NCBI GenBank assembly: GCA_963578605.1
Contig: CAUZEA010000004.1
Span: 48,387 to 112,386 of the forward strand
Origin: JAKVCB01 sp963578605
Lineage (GTDB): Bacteria; Planctomycetota; Planctomycetia; Pirellulales; Lacipirellulaceae
Length of the DNA stretch: 64,000 nt
Direction: 5' to 3'
Numbering within the stretch: position 1 is the stretch's first letter; the number at the start of each line of letters is the position of its first letter. Shown here piece by piece: positions 1 through 9,800 of this stretch. The notes under the pieces were generated by a model. The model saw nothing but the letters and a program-made list of their open reading frames with translations, did no database searches and was not told the origin of the DNA. The position numbers and the translations under genes are program-made.

Positions 1-299
1 AAGTCACCATCAAGGGGATGAGTCAAGCTGTGCAAATGTTTGGCCCTGCACAAGCGGGGGTTGCGAAGGCCATAGCGGACTCGGTCGCTGACGGCGTTAT
101 TGCCCAGGATCAGGCCGAAGACCTGGTTTGCGTGTGCGGCGTGTTCATTCATCCCGAAGCAGCCGATAACAAAAAGATCTACGAATTCAATTACAAAGCC
201 ACCAAGATGGCGGTAAAAAATGCAATGGAAGGTAAGCCAACAGCGGGCGAGATGCTTGCTGGTAAGGAAGAAGCGGAGCATCCGTTCCGCGGATTTTAA
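1..299 (+). CDS. fae: Formaldehyde-activating enzyme, 3' end (partial)
   Basis: The gene enters from the left edge, with reading frame starting at base 3; about 98 C-terminal codons are visible. The remaining sequence matches the C-terminal half of Fae, which condenses formaldehyde with tetrahydromethanopterin to methylene-H4MPT in the cytoplasm. Family-like stretches are the opening VTIKGMSQAVQMFGPAQ and the later VFIHPEA and YNYKAT-like (here FNYKAT) segments. The stop lies 12 bp before a methylene-H4MPT dehydrogenase, which uses Fae's product, so the two are very probably one operon. The catalytic N-terminal half is outside the window. Confidence 0.93.
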   Translation, partial: VTIKGMSQAVQMFGPAQAGVAKAIADSVADGVIAQDQAEDLVCVCGVFIHPEAADNKKIYEFNYKATKMAVKNAMEGKPTAGEMLAGKEEAEHPFRGF

Positions 300-311
300 C
301 CGTCGGTTGAG

Positions 312-1175
312 ATGTCGCTGCCCACGATCTTGATTTGTTTTGATACGGACCCGCAGCCGAGTGTGTTCGACGCGGTCGTGGCTGTCGATGCCGGTGTTAA
401 TCATTTGTTTCGACATGGAGGGATCCAGCCGGCCGATGTGCGCGATTTGGTTTACGGTGCGATGTTCACCCGTGCACCGGCTGACCTGAAGAAAACGGCT
501 GTTTTTATTGGTGGCCAGGATGTGGCGGCTGGCGAGGAAATCCTTAAACAAACTACGGCTTGCTTCTTCGGCCCAATGCGGGTTTCGGTGATGCTGGACC
601 CCAACGGTGCCAATACCACGGCAGCGGCAGCGGTTCTGGCAGCGCGAAAACACGTGACATTGGAAGGGGCAGTGGCGACCGTGTTAGCGGCGACCGGACC
701 GGTTGGGCGTCGTGTCGTGAGGTTGTTGGCGAGTGAAAACGTGCACGTACGGGTTGCTTCCCGCCAACGACAACGTGCCGAAGAAGTTTGCGATGAAATC
801 CGTCAGGCCGTTCCAGAAGCCAGTCTGCAGCCTTGCCAAACCAGCAATGAAGCCCAGACCGCCGCCGCGGTCGACAACGCCCAGGTCATCGTGGCGGCGG
901 GAGCACCCGCGGTGGAACTGCTCGCTGACCAGACCCGTCAGCAATGTGGTCGGCTTGAGGTTGCGATCGACCTGAGTGCCGTTCCGCCAAACGGCATCGG
1001 CGGGATCAATCCGCAGGACAAGGCAGTGCGCTGCAACGACCATGTTTGCTATGGAGCGATTGGCGTTGGCGGGACCAAGATGAAGATTCACAAGGCCGCC
1101 ATTGAAAGTTTGTTCGAAAGCAATACATTGGTCTTGGACGCCGACGAAATCTATGCAATTGGCAAGCAGATTTGA
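312..1175 (+). CDS. NAD(P)-dependent methylenetetrahydromethanopterin dehydrogenase (MtdB/MtdC type)
   Basis: A 287-residue cytoplasmic enzyme that would oxidise methylene-H4MPT to methenyl-H4MPT with NAD(P). The N-terminal domain opens with TILICFDTDPQPSVFD and includes GGQDVAAGEEI, typical of the Mtd family. The Rossmann part follows at about residues 117-150 with the glycine-rich motif TGPVGRRVVRLLASE. Length fits bacterial MtdA/MtdB/MtdC. Planctomycetes carry a distinct class called MtdC, which I consider the likeliest subclass from context, but I cannot separate B from C by eye. It starts at an ATG 12 bp after the fae stop, without a clear Shine-Dalgarno sequence, consistent with coupling to fae. 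Confidence 0.9.
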   Translation: MSLPTILICFDTDPQPSVFDAVVAVDAGVNHLFRHGGIQPADVRDLVYGAMFTRAPADLKKTAVFIGGQDVAAGEEILKQTTACFFGPMRVSVMLDPNGANTTAAAAVLAARKHVTLEGAVATVLAATGPVGRRVVRLLASENVHVRVASRQRQRAEEVCDEIRQAVPEASLQPCQTSNEAQTAAAVDNAQVIVAAGAPAVELLADQTRQQCGRLEVAIDLSAVPPNGIGGINPQDKAVRCNDHVCYGAIGVGGTKMKIHKAAIESLFESNTLVLDADEIYAIGKQI

Positions 1176-1193
1176 ACCATCGGCACGGTTCGG

Positions 1194-1970
1194 TTACAGC
1201 AAGAGAAGCGATCCTAACAGCACGGCAAGCACCGCGGCGCCCGCAATCGCGACGGTGGCGTGGAGTCGGCGTCGAAAGCGGGCTTTTTGATCCGGTGTTC
1301 GGCTCTTGAGCTCGACCACATGCCCTTGGCGATCGACAAGTTGCTTGGGAGCCTCATGGATTGCAAAAGGGGATCCGCCAGGACTTGCCGCCGGCGCGCG
1401 ACGGGACAAAATGTAGTTGTCGACCGCTGCCGTTGTTTCGGACCGGCTTGGTTTCGGTGTGTCCGCAGACTGCTGTTCGTCCATTCTGGTTTGTGGTGGC
1501 AGTTCTACAGGATGTTCGCCCGTGACCCGGTTCGTCTGCTCCGCTGGAGGCGAGGGGGTGACAAAGTCGGGTGGGGCCAAAGAGTCCCGACCCCGGTTCG
1601 TCTGCTCCGCTGGAGGTGAGGGGGCGACAAAGTCGGGTGGGGCCAAAGAGCCCGGACCCCGGTTCGTCTGCTCCGCTGGAGGCGAGGGGGTGACAAAGTC
1701 GGGTGGGGCCAAAGAGCCCGGACCCCGGTTCGTCTGCTCCGCTGGAGGCGAGGGGGTGACAAAGTCGGGTGGGGCCAAAGAGTCCGGACCCCGGTTCGTC
1801 TGCTCCGCTGGAGGTGAGGGAGCGACAAAGTCGGGTGGGGCCAAAGAGTCCAGATTTGGGACCGTCACCACCTGTCCGCAATGCGGGCAGGTTACTTGAT
1901 GGCCTTGCCAGGTGAGTTCGACTTGAAACGCACCGCCGCAGAGGGGGCAAGCTAGTTGAGCTAGGTTCAT
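1194..1970 (-). CDS. Zinc-ribbon protein with five 22-residue Pro-rich repeats and a C-terminal membrane helix
   Basis: A 258-residue protein of unknown function. Residues 1-35 form a zinc ribbon with two CxxC pairs (C8/C11 and C28/C31). Next come five near-identical 22-residue units of the type DSLAPPDFVAPSPPAEQTNR (about residues 41-150), then a polar linker. A basic stretch (RFRRRLHA) leads into a single hydrophobic segment at the very C-terminus. This suggests a tail-anchored protein with its zinc ribbon in the cytoplasm, an arrangement common among planctomycete unknown proteins. The repeat is exact enough at the DNA level (66 bp) to be expanding or contracting. It converges on the dehydrogenase gene, with stops about 18 bp apart. 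Confidence 0.75.
   Translation of the reverse strand: MNLAQLACPLCGGAFQVELTWQGHQVTCPHCGQVVTVPNLDSLAPPDFVAPSPPAEQTNRGPDSLAPPDFVTPSPPAEQTNRGPGSLAPPDFVTPSPPAEQTNRGPGSLAPPDFVAPSPPAEQTNRGRDSLAPPDFVTPSPPAEQTNRVTGEHPVELPPQTRMDEQQSADTPKPSRSETTAAVDNYILSRRAPAASPGGSPFAIHEAPKQLVDRQGHVVELKSRTPDQKARFRRRLHATVAIAGAAVLAVLLGSLLLL
1531..1860. repeat. 66-bp tandem repeat, 5 copies, inside the zinc-ribbon gene
   Basis: Copies begin at 1531, 1597, 1663, 1729 and 1795, an exact 66-bp period that keeps the reading frame (22 codons). Copies differ at only a few bases, mainly the GGCGAGGGGGTG versus GGTGAGGGGGCG choice and the ACCCCGG junction; the last copy decays after about 1850. Confidence 0.97.
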
Positions 1971-2037
1971 TGCTGGCGGCTGGGTTCTAGATGCGTGATG
2001 ATTGATTTAGGGTATTGTTTAAGGAAGGTTCATCTCT

Positions 2038-2102
2038 ATTATCCAACACTATTATCCAACACTATTATCCAACACTATTATCCAACACTATTATCCAACA
2101 CT
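2038..2102. repeat. 13-bp tandem repeat, 5 perfect copies, in a divergent promoter region
   Basis: ATTATCCAACACT is repeated five times without change (starts at 2038, 2051, 2064, 2077, 2090). It lies between the divergent starts at 1970 (minus) and 2123 (plus). Each junction creates a TATTAT hexamer close to the sigma-70 -10 consensus, so repeat number could change promoter spacing; that functional idea is inference. Confidence 0.97.
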
Positions 2103-2122
2103 AGGCAGTTGCCATCCAGATC

Positions 2123-2752
2123 ATGGCCAGACGCAAAGTTAAGCATCAGGCGGGTGTCCCGCCGTCCGGCCCCTCGCGCCCACCCACCGGTTTGTTGGTC
2201 CGACGTACCAGCAGCGGGGCTGGCTGGAGGTTGGTGTACCCTCGCTGTGTGCGGGATCGGGCAGAAGACCTTGTTGAAGTTCGAGCCATGATCAAGGCAG
2301 GTGAATTGGAGATTGCCCTCGACGAATTGCGATGGTTGGTGTCGGGTTGCAGCGAATTCATGGAGGCACACACACTTTTGGGTGAACTAGCCCTGGCGAT
2401 GGGTGGCGACCTGCCGCTGGCACGTGGTCACTTTGGTTATGGCTATCAGTTGGGATGGCGGACCATAAAACGGGCTGGCCAGATCGGCCCCTTGTTCTGT
2501 TCTCATCCGGCAAACCGGCCCTTTTTTCTGGCGGGCCAAGGGCTTGCCCGGTGCCTTCACCAGCTGGGCAAGCCACACATGGCCAGCGAAATCATTGAAT
2601 CCTTGGTCACGTTAGACCCGTCCGACCCGCTTGAGTTGCGCACGATGTTCGACCACCTTCAGACGGACGACTTGCCCATGACTCAATTGCTGGATGCATT
2701 TCCAGAGGGGGACCAGCCAGGGCCGCCCGGCGATCCCTCCTCCGAGCATTAA
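2123..2752 (+). CDS. Helical-repeat (TPR-like) protein of unknown function
   Basis: A 209-residue cytoplasmic protein without signal peptide or membrane segment. The N-terminal 40 residues are basic and Pro/Gly-rich. The rest is alpha-helical with TPR-like spacing, for example IKAGELEIALDELRWLV followed by AHTLLGELALAMGGDLPLA and later LARCLHQLGKPHMASEIIESLV followed by DPSD. This suggests a small tetratricopeptide scaffold, but no partner can be named. The start is the ATG at 2123; there is no strong ribosome-binding site. The 3' end overlaps the convergent methyltransferase gene by 4 bp. Confidence 0.7.
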   Translation: MARRKVKHQAGVPPSGPSRPPTGLLVRRTSSGAGWRLVYPRCVRDRAEDLVEVRAMIKAGELEIALDELRWLVSGCSEFMEAHTLLGELALAMGGDLPLARGHFGYGYQLGWRTIKRAGQIGPLFCSHPANRPFFLAGQGLARCLHQLGKPHMASEIIESLVTLDPSDPLELRTMFDHLQTDDLPMTQLLDAFPEGDQPGPPGDPSSEH

Positions 2753-3636
2753 CCTGGCCAACGAGCGTATACGCCACTGGGCAGTTTTCTCCCATCTCGA
2801 CTCGTTAACGAAAGCATGCCGGCCACCGGCGGTTGCCCACAATGACCAAAGATACCTTCAGCGGTGTAGGCGGCCAGTTCTGCCGGACCGATGCCGGATG
2901 AATGGCAGGTTGTAAGCACCAGGGTTGGTTGCCTTGATGTGAGCTTGCCGCAAAGATCGAGCAAGGTGGGAAGATGGTTGGTGATTTTCCATATCTCACC
3001 TTTGGGCCCGTGGCCGTAGGTGGGTGGGTCGAGGATGACACCGTCATACTGTGCGCCCCGCTTGAGTTCCCGACGGCAATATTTTACGGCATCCTCAACA
3101 ACCCAACGAATCGAGCAATCCGCCAAATCGGAGACCACTGCATTGCGGCGGGCCCGACGCACGATGTTCGCTGCCGCGTCGACGTGGGTGACTTTGGCTC
3201 CGGCCAACGCGGCGGCCAGCGTGCTTCCCCCAGTGTAGGCGAACAGGTTCAGTATTTTTAGCGGCCTTCCGGCAGCGGCAACTTGTTTGGCAAGCCATTG
3301 CCAATGGGTGGCTTGTTCGGCGAAAACCCCGACATGCCCAAAAGGGGATGGGTGCAGTTCAAAGCAGATTTCCCGGCACGGTTGCTGAATGCTGGGATTG
3401 GGTAGTTGACATTTGATTTTCCACGTTTTCGGTAGCGCATCCGCAGGTGACCACTTCCCACTTTCACCACCGGTGCGGTCATAACGGGCGACCGCCTCTC
3501 GCCAGGTTTGCAGATCGGCTTGCGTTGGACCTTGTGCCGCAGTCGAAGGGCGGTCGATCACGATTTTGCCAAACCGCTCCAACTTACGGCTTCGGCCGAA
3601 ATCAATGAGTTCGTAGCTAAGCGACGTATCACGCAT
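2749..3636 (-). CDS. Class I SAM-dependent methyltransferase (RlmI/RlmK-like catalytic domain)
   Basis: A 295-residue cytoplasmic methyltransferase. The SAM-binding motif I is LNLFAYTGGS at residues 129-138, followed by an acidic residue in VTHVDAA. The catalytic motif ILDPPTYG lies at 201-208. This order is typical of the RlmI/RlmK group that methylates 23S rRNA cytosine or guanine. The N-terminal PUA domain of classical RlmI is missing; instead there is a short beta-rich lead of about 90 residues. Substrate is therefore uncertain and rRNA is only a likely guess. It is convergent with the TPR-like gene and divergent from uvrA. Confidence 0.85.
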   Translation of the reverse strand: MRDTSLSYELIDFGRSRKLERFGKIVIDRPSTAAQGPTQADLQTWREAVARYDRTGGESGKWSPADALPKTWKIKCQLPNPSIQQPCREICFELHPSPFGHVGVFAEQATHWQWLAKQVAAAGRPLKILNLFAYTGGSTLAAALAGAKVTHVDAAANIVRRARRNAVVSDLADCSIRWVVEDAVKYCRRELKRGAQYDGVILDPPTYGHGPKGEIWKITNHLPTLLDLCGKLTSRQPTLVLTTCHSSGIGPAELAAYTAEGIFGHCGQPPVAGMLSLTSRDGRKLPSGVYARWPG

Positions 3637-3869
3637 GGTTCAGCGAGTTTGGGGAAACTGCGATGCCCTGAGTTCATCACCCAAGGCTGCCCAGCGGGGA
3701 CCGAAAGTGGCGGCAAACTTAGTTTCAAGCTTACCCATTGCGGTGGACAAACGAGAAGCCAGCTGAGGCCAATCCGTCATCTTTCCGCTTTTTAGAAAGT
3801 GGCGTAGAATGCGTAGCTTCTTCCTGTTTTGTACCATGAATGCCATTTGACTGATTTCCTGCCAAATAC

Positions 3870-6800
3870 ATGCCCGCCTCCGATATCGTGATCAAAGGGG
3901 CTCGCGAGCACAACCTGCGCGACGTCGATCTTGTATTGCCCCGTAATCAATTGATTTGTCTGACGGGAGTTTCCGGGTCAGGCAAGAGTTCGCTTGCTTT
4001 CGATACGTTGTTCGCCGAGGGGCAGCGGCGTTATGTCGAGAGTTTATCGACCTTTGCCCGGCAGTTCCTGGGGCAGATGCCCAAGCCCGACGTCGACTAC
4101 ATCGGTGGGCTCAGCCCTGCGATTTCAATTTCGCAGAAGTCTGCGGGGAACAATCCTCGTTCAACGGTTGGCACGATTACGGAGATCTATGATTTTCTCC
4201 GTGTGTTGTTTGCCCGTGTGGGAGAAGGGCATTGCCCGCAGTGCAAACGGCGGATCACGGCACAGACACGCGAGCAAATCATTGCCCGGATCCTGGCGCT
4301 ACCCCCCAAAACGCGATTTGCCGTACTTGCACCGATCATTCGGGGCCAAAAGGGGGAGTACCACGACTTGTTTGAAGACCTCTTGAAGCGGGGATTTGTC
4401 CGCGCTCGGGTCGATGGAACCATTGTGCAGCTGAGTGACGATTTGGGGCTTGATCGTCAAATGAGGCATAACATCGAGGTGGTGACAGATCGTCTGGTGG
4501 TTGGTTCGAGCATTCGTGGTCGGTTGGCCGAGGCTGTCGATGCAGCTCTCAAGGCAGGGGACGGCAATCTGATCATTGCCGTTGAACAGGAGGCGGATTT
4601 GTCCAGTGAAACCCAAGGTGGTGGTGCCGCGGCACGGCGGGCCGGGCTTCAGCCGGGCGATACCGCACTCTCATCGCAGTTTGCCTGCACGCATTGCGGG
4701 ATCAGTTTCGAGCCTCCTTCGCCTCAACTTTTCAGTTTTAACAGTCCGCAAGGAATGTGTTTGGAATGTGATGGTTTGGGAGAATTCTACAGCTTTGATC
4801 CCGATCGACTCGTAGCCAATCCAGATCTTTCCTTTTCGCAAGGATGTATCGAACTGGTTAGTACGTGGAAAGGTCTGGGCCGCTGGAAGCGGCACATCTA
4901 TCGAGGAGTCGCCGAGACGATCGAACGCAAACGCGAATGGGACACCGGTACCTTACTGGAAAAGCCTTGGTGTGAGCTCACCGACGAGCAGTGCAATGTC
5001 TGGTTGTGGGGTACGGGCGACGAGCACATCACTTTCACCTGGCGGTCTGGTCGTTCCTCAGAGAAATATGGGGGCACCTTCGAGGGTATTATTCCGGAAT
5101 TGTTGGAGCGTTACCGGACAAGCCACAACACGGCTAAAATCCGCCAGCTCGAAAAATATATGAGTGTAATCGAATGCCCCGATTGTGGCGGTCATCGCCT
5201 CAATCCACAGGCTCGATCTGTCACGATCACCTCGGCCAGCCCCTGCTTTACGGATCGTCCCGAGAGAACACTTCCCGAGGTTTGCGAGCTACCAGTCTCC
5301 GATGCGGTAGCGTTCTTCAGCGAACTTATCCTCGATAAAAACCGACAGTTTATTGCCACCGAAGCGCTGAAAGAAATCCGTGGCCGATTTGGTTTTCTGA
5401 CCAATGTGGGACTCAACTACCTTTCGCTCAGCCGCACGGCACCGACCTTGTCGGGTGGGGAGAGCCAGCGAATTCGTTTGGCCGGACAAATCGGCTGTGG
5501 TTTGGTGGGGGTGCTGTACATTCTCGATGAACCCTCTATTGGCCTGCATCCGCGCGACAACGCTCGATTACTGGCCACCCTGAAACAATTGCGGGATTTG
5601 GGCAATACGGTCGTTGTTGTGGAGCACGATGAAGAGACGATGCGGGCAGCTGATCATCTCATTGACTTTGGACCTGGACCAGGCATTCGGGGTGGGGAAG
5701 TCGTAGCAGTGGGAACGGCTGCCGAGATCGAGCAGCAGAAAAAGAGTGTGACTGGGGCCTACTTAAGCGGACACAAGTGTATTGCCATTCCCCAGCAACG
5801 GCGGCTGAGAAGTGGTGGGGGATCGTTTCAGAAGACGGTTGTAGCGGCAACAGGGGACCAGGCTGGCAGTGACAAGGCCGCTGGCAGCGCTGCACTTCGA
5901 ATCGTTGGTGCCCGCCACAACAATTTGAAGAATGTCGATGTGGAGATCCCGCTTGGCGCCTTTGTCTGTGTGACGGGTGTGTCGGGATCGGGAAAAAGCT
6001 CCCTCGTGCAAGATATTCTCTCCGAGGCACTCCGTCGCGATTTGATGAATGGCAAAAGTGATCCCGGAGAGCACGAACGGATCGAGGGACTCGAGCATCT
6101 TGACAAGCTGATCGCGATTGACCAGTCGCCCATCGGACGTACCCCACGATCGAATCCAGCTACGTACATCAAGGTCTTTGACGACATCCGCAACCTCTAT
6201 GCCCAGCTGCCAGAGTCCAAGCGACGCGGGTACAAGCCTGGGCGCTTCAGCTTCAATGTCCAGGGAGGCCGCTGCGAAGCATGTGACGGTAATGGTTCGA
6301 ACAAGCTTGAAATGGATTTTCTCGCCGATGTCTGGGTTACCTGCCCGATTTGCCGGGGGCACCGATTTAATCGCGAAACGCTCCAGGTCTTGTATCGTGA
6401 TCGAAATATCGCCGATGTCCTGGAAATGGATGTTCAGCAAGCACGGACGCATTTTGAGAATATCCCGTCGATATACCACAAGCTCAGCACACTTCAATTG
6501 GTTGGAATGGACTATGTGAAGCTCGGCCAACCCTCCTCAACCCTCTCGGGTGGTGAAGCCCAGCGAATCAAGCTGGCGCGGGAGTTGGTCAAAAAATCGA
6601 CTGGCCGAACACTCTATTTGCTCGACGAACCAACCACCGGCTTGCACTTTGCAGACATTGAGTTGCTGTTGAAAGTGTTGCATGACTTTGTCGAGGCAGG
6701 AAATACGGTTTTGGTCGTCGAGCACAATCTCGACGTTGTCAAGACGGCCGATTGGGTCATCGACATGGGGCCTGAGGGTGGCCGTGAAGGTGGGTGGCTA

Positions 6801-9800
6801 GTCGTTGCCGGAACGCCGGAAGACGTGGCACGAAACGAAAACTCCTATACGGGACTGTCGCTGAGGTCGGTGCTAAAACTCGATTTGCCGGCGGTGCAGG
6901 AAGTAAACCGAAGCAACGGCAAACGAAAGTTGGTGCAAAAAGTTCGCCAGGCGACCCACATTACAGTTCAGGGCGCTCGGCAGCACAATTTGCAGAATGT
7001 GAATGTAAAACTGCCACGTGACCAAATGACCGTATTTTGTGGTCCCAGCGGTTCAGGCAAGACCTCGCTCGCCATGGATACAATTTATGCAGAGGGCCAG
7101 CGGCGGTACGTCGAAAGCCTCAGCACTTACGCCCGGCAATTTGTTGGCCAGATGCAAAAACCCAAGCTTGAACACATCGACGGCTTGTCACCGGCGATTG
7201 CTATCGAGCAACGCAGCGCCGGTCACTCGCCTCGGTCGACGGTTGGCACCGTAACCGAGATCTACGATTACTTTCGCATCCTGATGGCCCGCCTTGGACA
7301 GCCACACTGCCCCGACTGTGATTTGCCAATTGGTACCCAAACAGCCGATCAAATTGTCGACAAGATTCTTGCCGAGCCGACTGGTACCAAACTCTATGTG
7401 ATGGCACCCATCGATGTGCAAGTTGGTCAGCAGTATGAAACGCTTTGGGATTCGTTGCGCACAAGTGGATATATGCGCGTGCGGATCGACGGCTATACCT
7501 ATTCGCTTGACGAAACACCAAACATTGACCGGAGGCGAAAGCACAGTGTGGAATTGGTCGTTGACCGTATCGTTGTCCGTAAAGGTGCCACCACGAGGAT
7601 TGCCGACAGCGTCGAAAACACCCTGGCGTTTGGGAGGGGGGTTTTGCGGGTTGCCTATTCCGACGATGAGATTCCAGAACCGCGCTGGCGCGTTCGCACG
7701 CACAGCCAACATCTTGTCTGTGAGCAGTGTGCGCGAAGTTTCGAACCACTCACGCCACACAATTTTTCTTTCAACAGTTCTCTAGGTTGGTGCGAGGCGT
7801 GCGACGGACTTGGCACGCAGAGGGGAGCGAATCCAGCCGCGCTGATTCGTGATCCCAACATGACGCTTGCCGAAGGAGCAATTTATGCCTGGCCGAATGT
7901 CAATCGCGCGATATCGCGTGCGATGCTTGCTGCTCTATCAGCGCACGCGGGTATTCCGATCGATACGCCGTACGCACGGCTTTCGGCCCGGCAACGAAGA
8001 ATTGTTCTGCATGGTACCGATGACGAGTGGATTGAAGTTCGGCCTCCAACAGCAAATGGCGAGGGCCAACGGGCTGACGTCAGGAGAAAATCTTCCAGTC
8101 AGCGTGAAACACCGCTACCTCACCCATTTAGATTTCAATTCAAAGGGCTGTATCCGGCTTTGGAAGAAGCCTCGCGGTTATCCCCGCGATTTCGAAGCCA
8201 ACTGGAGCACCTTGTCGATGAAGTCGAGTGCAGTGAATGTGGGGGGAGCCGCTTGCGAGATGATGCGGCTGCGGTTCGTTTCCGCAAGCGGACCCTGGAT
8301 GATTATTGCCGGGTTCCGCTCGGTGAATTGCTCGACGTTGTCAGCAAATGGCGGCTCAAGCCGAACGAACGTAAAGTGGCTGGCGAACTGATTCGGGAAA
8401 TCAAGAATCGACTTACGTTTCTCGTCGATGTTGGATTGGATTACCTCACCGTTGGCAGGTCAGCACCAACGCTTTCGGGTGGCGAATCGCAGCGAATTCG
8501 CCTCGCAAGTCAAGTTGGCAGCGGGTTGTGTGGGGTGTTGTATGTGCTTGACGAGCCAACGATTGGACTCCACCCGCGGGATAACGGGCGGCTTATTGCA
8601 GCGCTCGGTAAACTTCGCGACTTGGGCAACACTTTGCTCGTGGTAGAGCATGACCGGGATGTTGTTGCCAGCGCCGACCAGTTATTCGATTTTGGCCCCG
8701 GCGCAGGTCGTCTGGGCGGGCACATTGTGGCGCGTGGTACACCTGACGAAGTTGGACAGCGGCGCAGGAGCTTGACAGGTCAGTATCTCACCGGAAAAAA
8801 AGCGATTCCTATTCCCCAAAACCGTCGACCTCATCACCAATCCTCGATAGAGATTGTGGGAGCGCTGCAACATAATCTCAAGAACATCGATGTCCAGATT
8901 CCACTAGGTACCTTGACAGCCGTCACCGGTGTAAGCGGAAGTGGTAAAAGTTCCCTGATTAACGACATTCTCTATAATCAGCTCGCCCGCGTTTTGCATC
9001 GGGCCGGTACTTCGCCTGGCACCCATGACAAGATCCGTGGGATCAAAAATATCAACAAGGTTATTCGAGTTGACCAGCAGCCAATTGGCAACACGCCCAC
9101 ATCGAATCCGGCGACCTACACCGGTGTCTTCGAGTACATCCGGCAATTGTTTGCGCAACTCCCCGAGGCCAAGCTGCGCGGTTTTACAGCCCGCCGGTTT
9201 AGTTTTAACGTCCCAGGGGGTCGGTGTGACGACTGTCAGGGAGCTGGCGAAGTATGCATCGAAATGCACTTCCTGCCCGATGTATGGGTTCAATGTGAAA
9301 CCTGCAAAGGTCAGCGATACAATCCGGACACGCTCGCAGTTCGCTACCACGGTCGGAGTATTGCGGATGTGTTGGCGATGCCTTGTCATGAAGCGGTTGG
9401 TTTATTTACCGACTTTTCCAGGATTCGGCACATTCTGCAGACACTGTGCGACGTCGGCTTGGGTTATCTGACACTTGGGCAAAGTGCGCCGACCCTGTCG
9501 GGCGGCGAGGCTCAACGGGTAAAACTGGCGGCGGAACTAGCCCGCCCCGATACGGGACAAACGCTTTATATCCTGGACGAACCCACGACGGGCCTTCATT
9601 TTGAGGATCTCATCAAACTGTTGGATGTTCTCAATCGGTTGGTCGATCAAGGCAACACGGTGATTGTCATCGAGCACAATCTCGATGTGATCAAGTCAGC
9701 TGATTGGGTGATCGACCTTGGCCCCGAGGCTGGCGCCGGGGGAGGTTGGCTTGTGGCGGTCGGGACTCCAGAAGAAATCACCCAGTCACAGCAGCGACCC

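Noticed and set aside
1354..1950. Several long open frames overlapping the zinc-ribbon gene on both strands
   Set aside because: They arise because the 66-bp repeat is open in many frames; only the 1194-1970 frame has a zinc ribbon, a membrane helix and a normal start.
2038..2102. CRISPR-like array
   Set aside because: Units are 13 bp and directly contiguous, without spacers. The same applies to the 19-bp array at 15702-15853.
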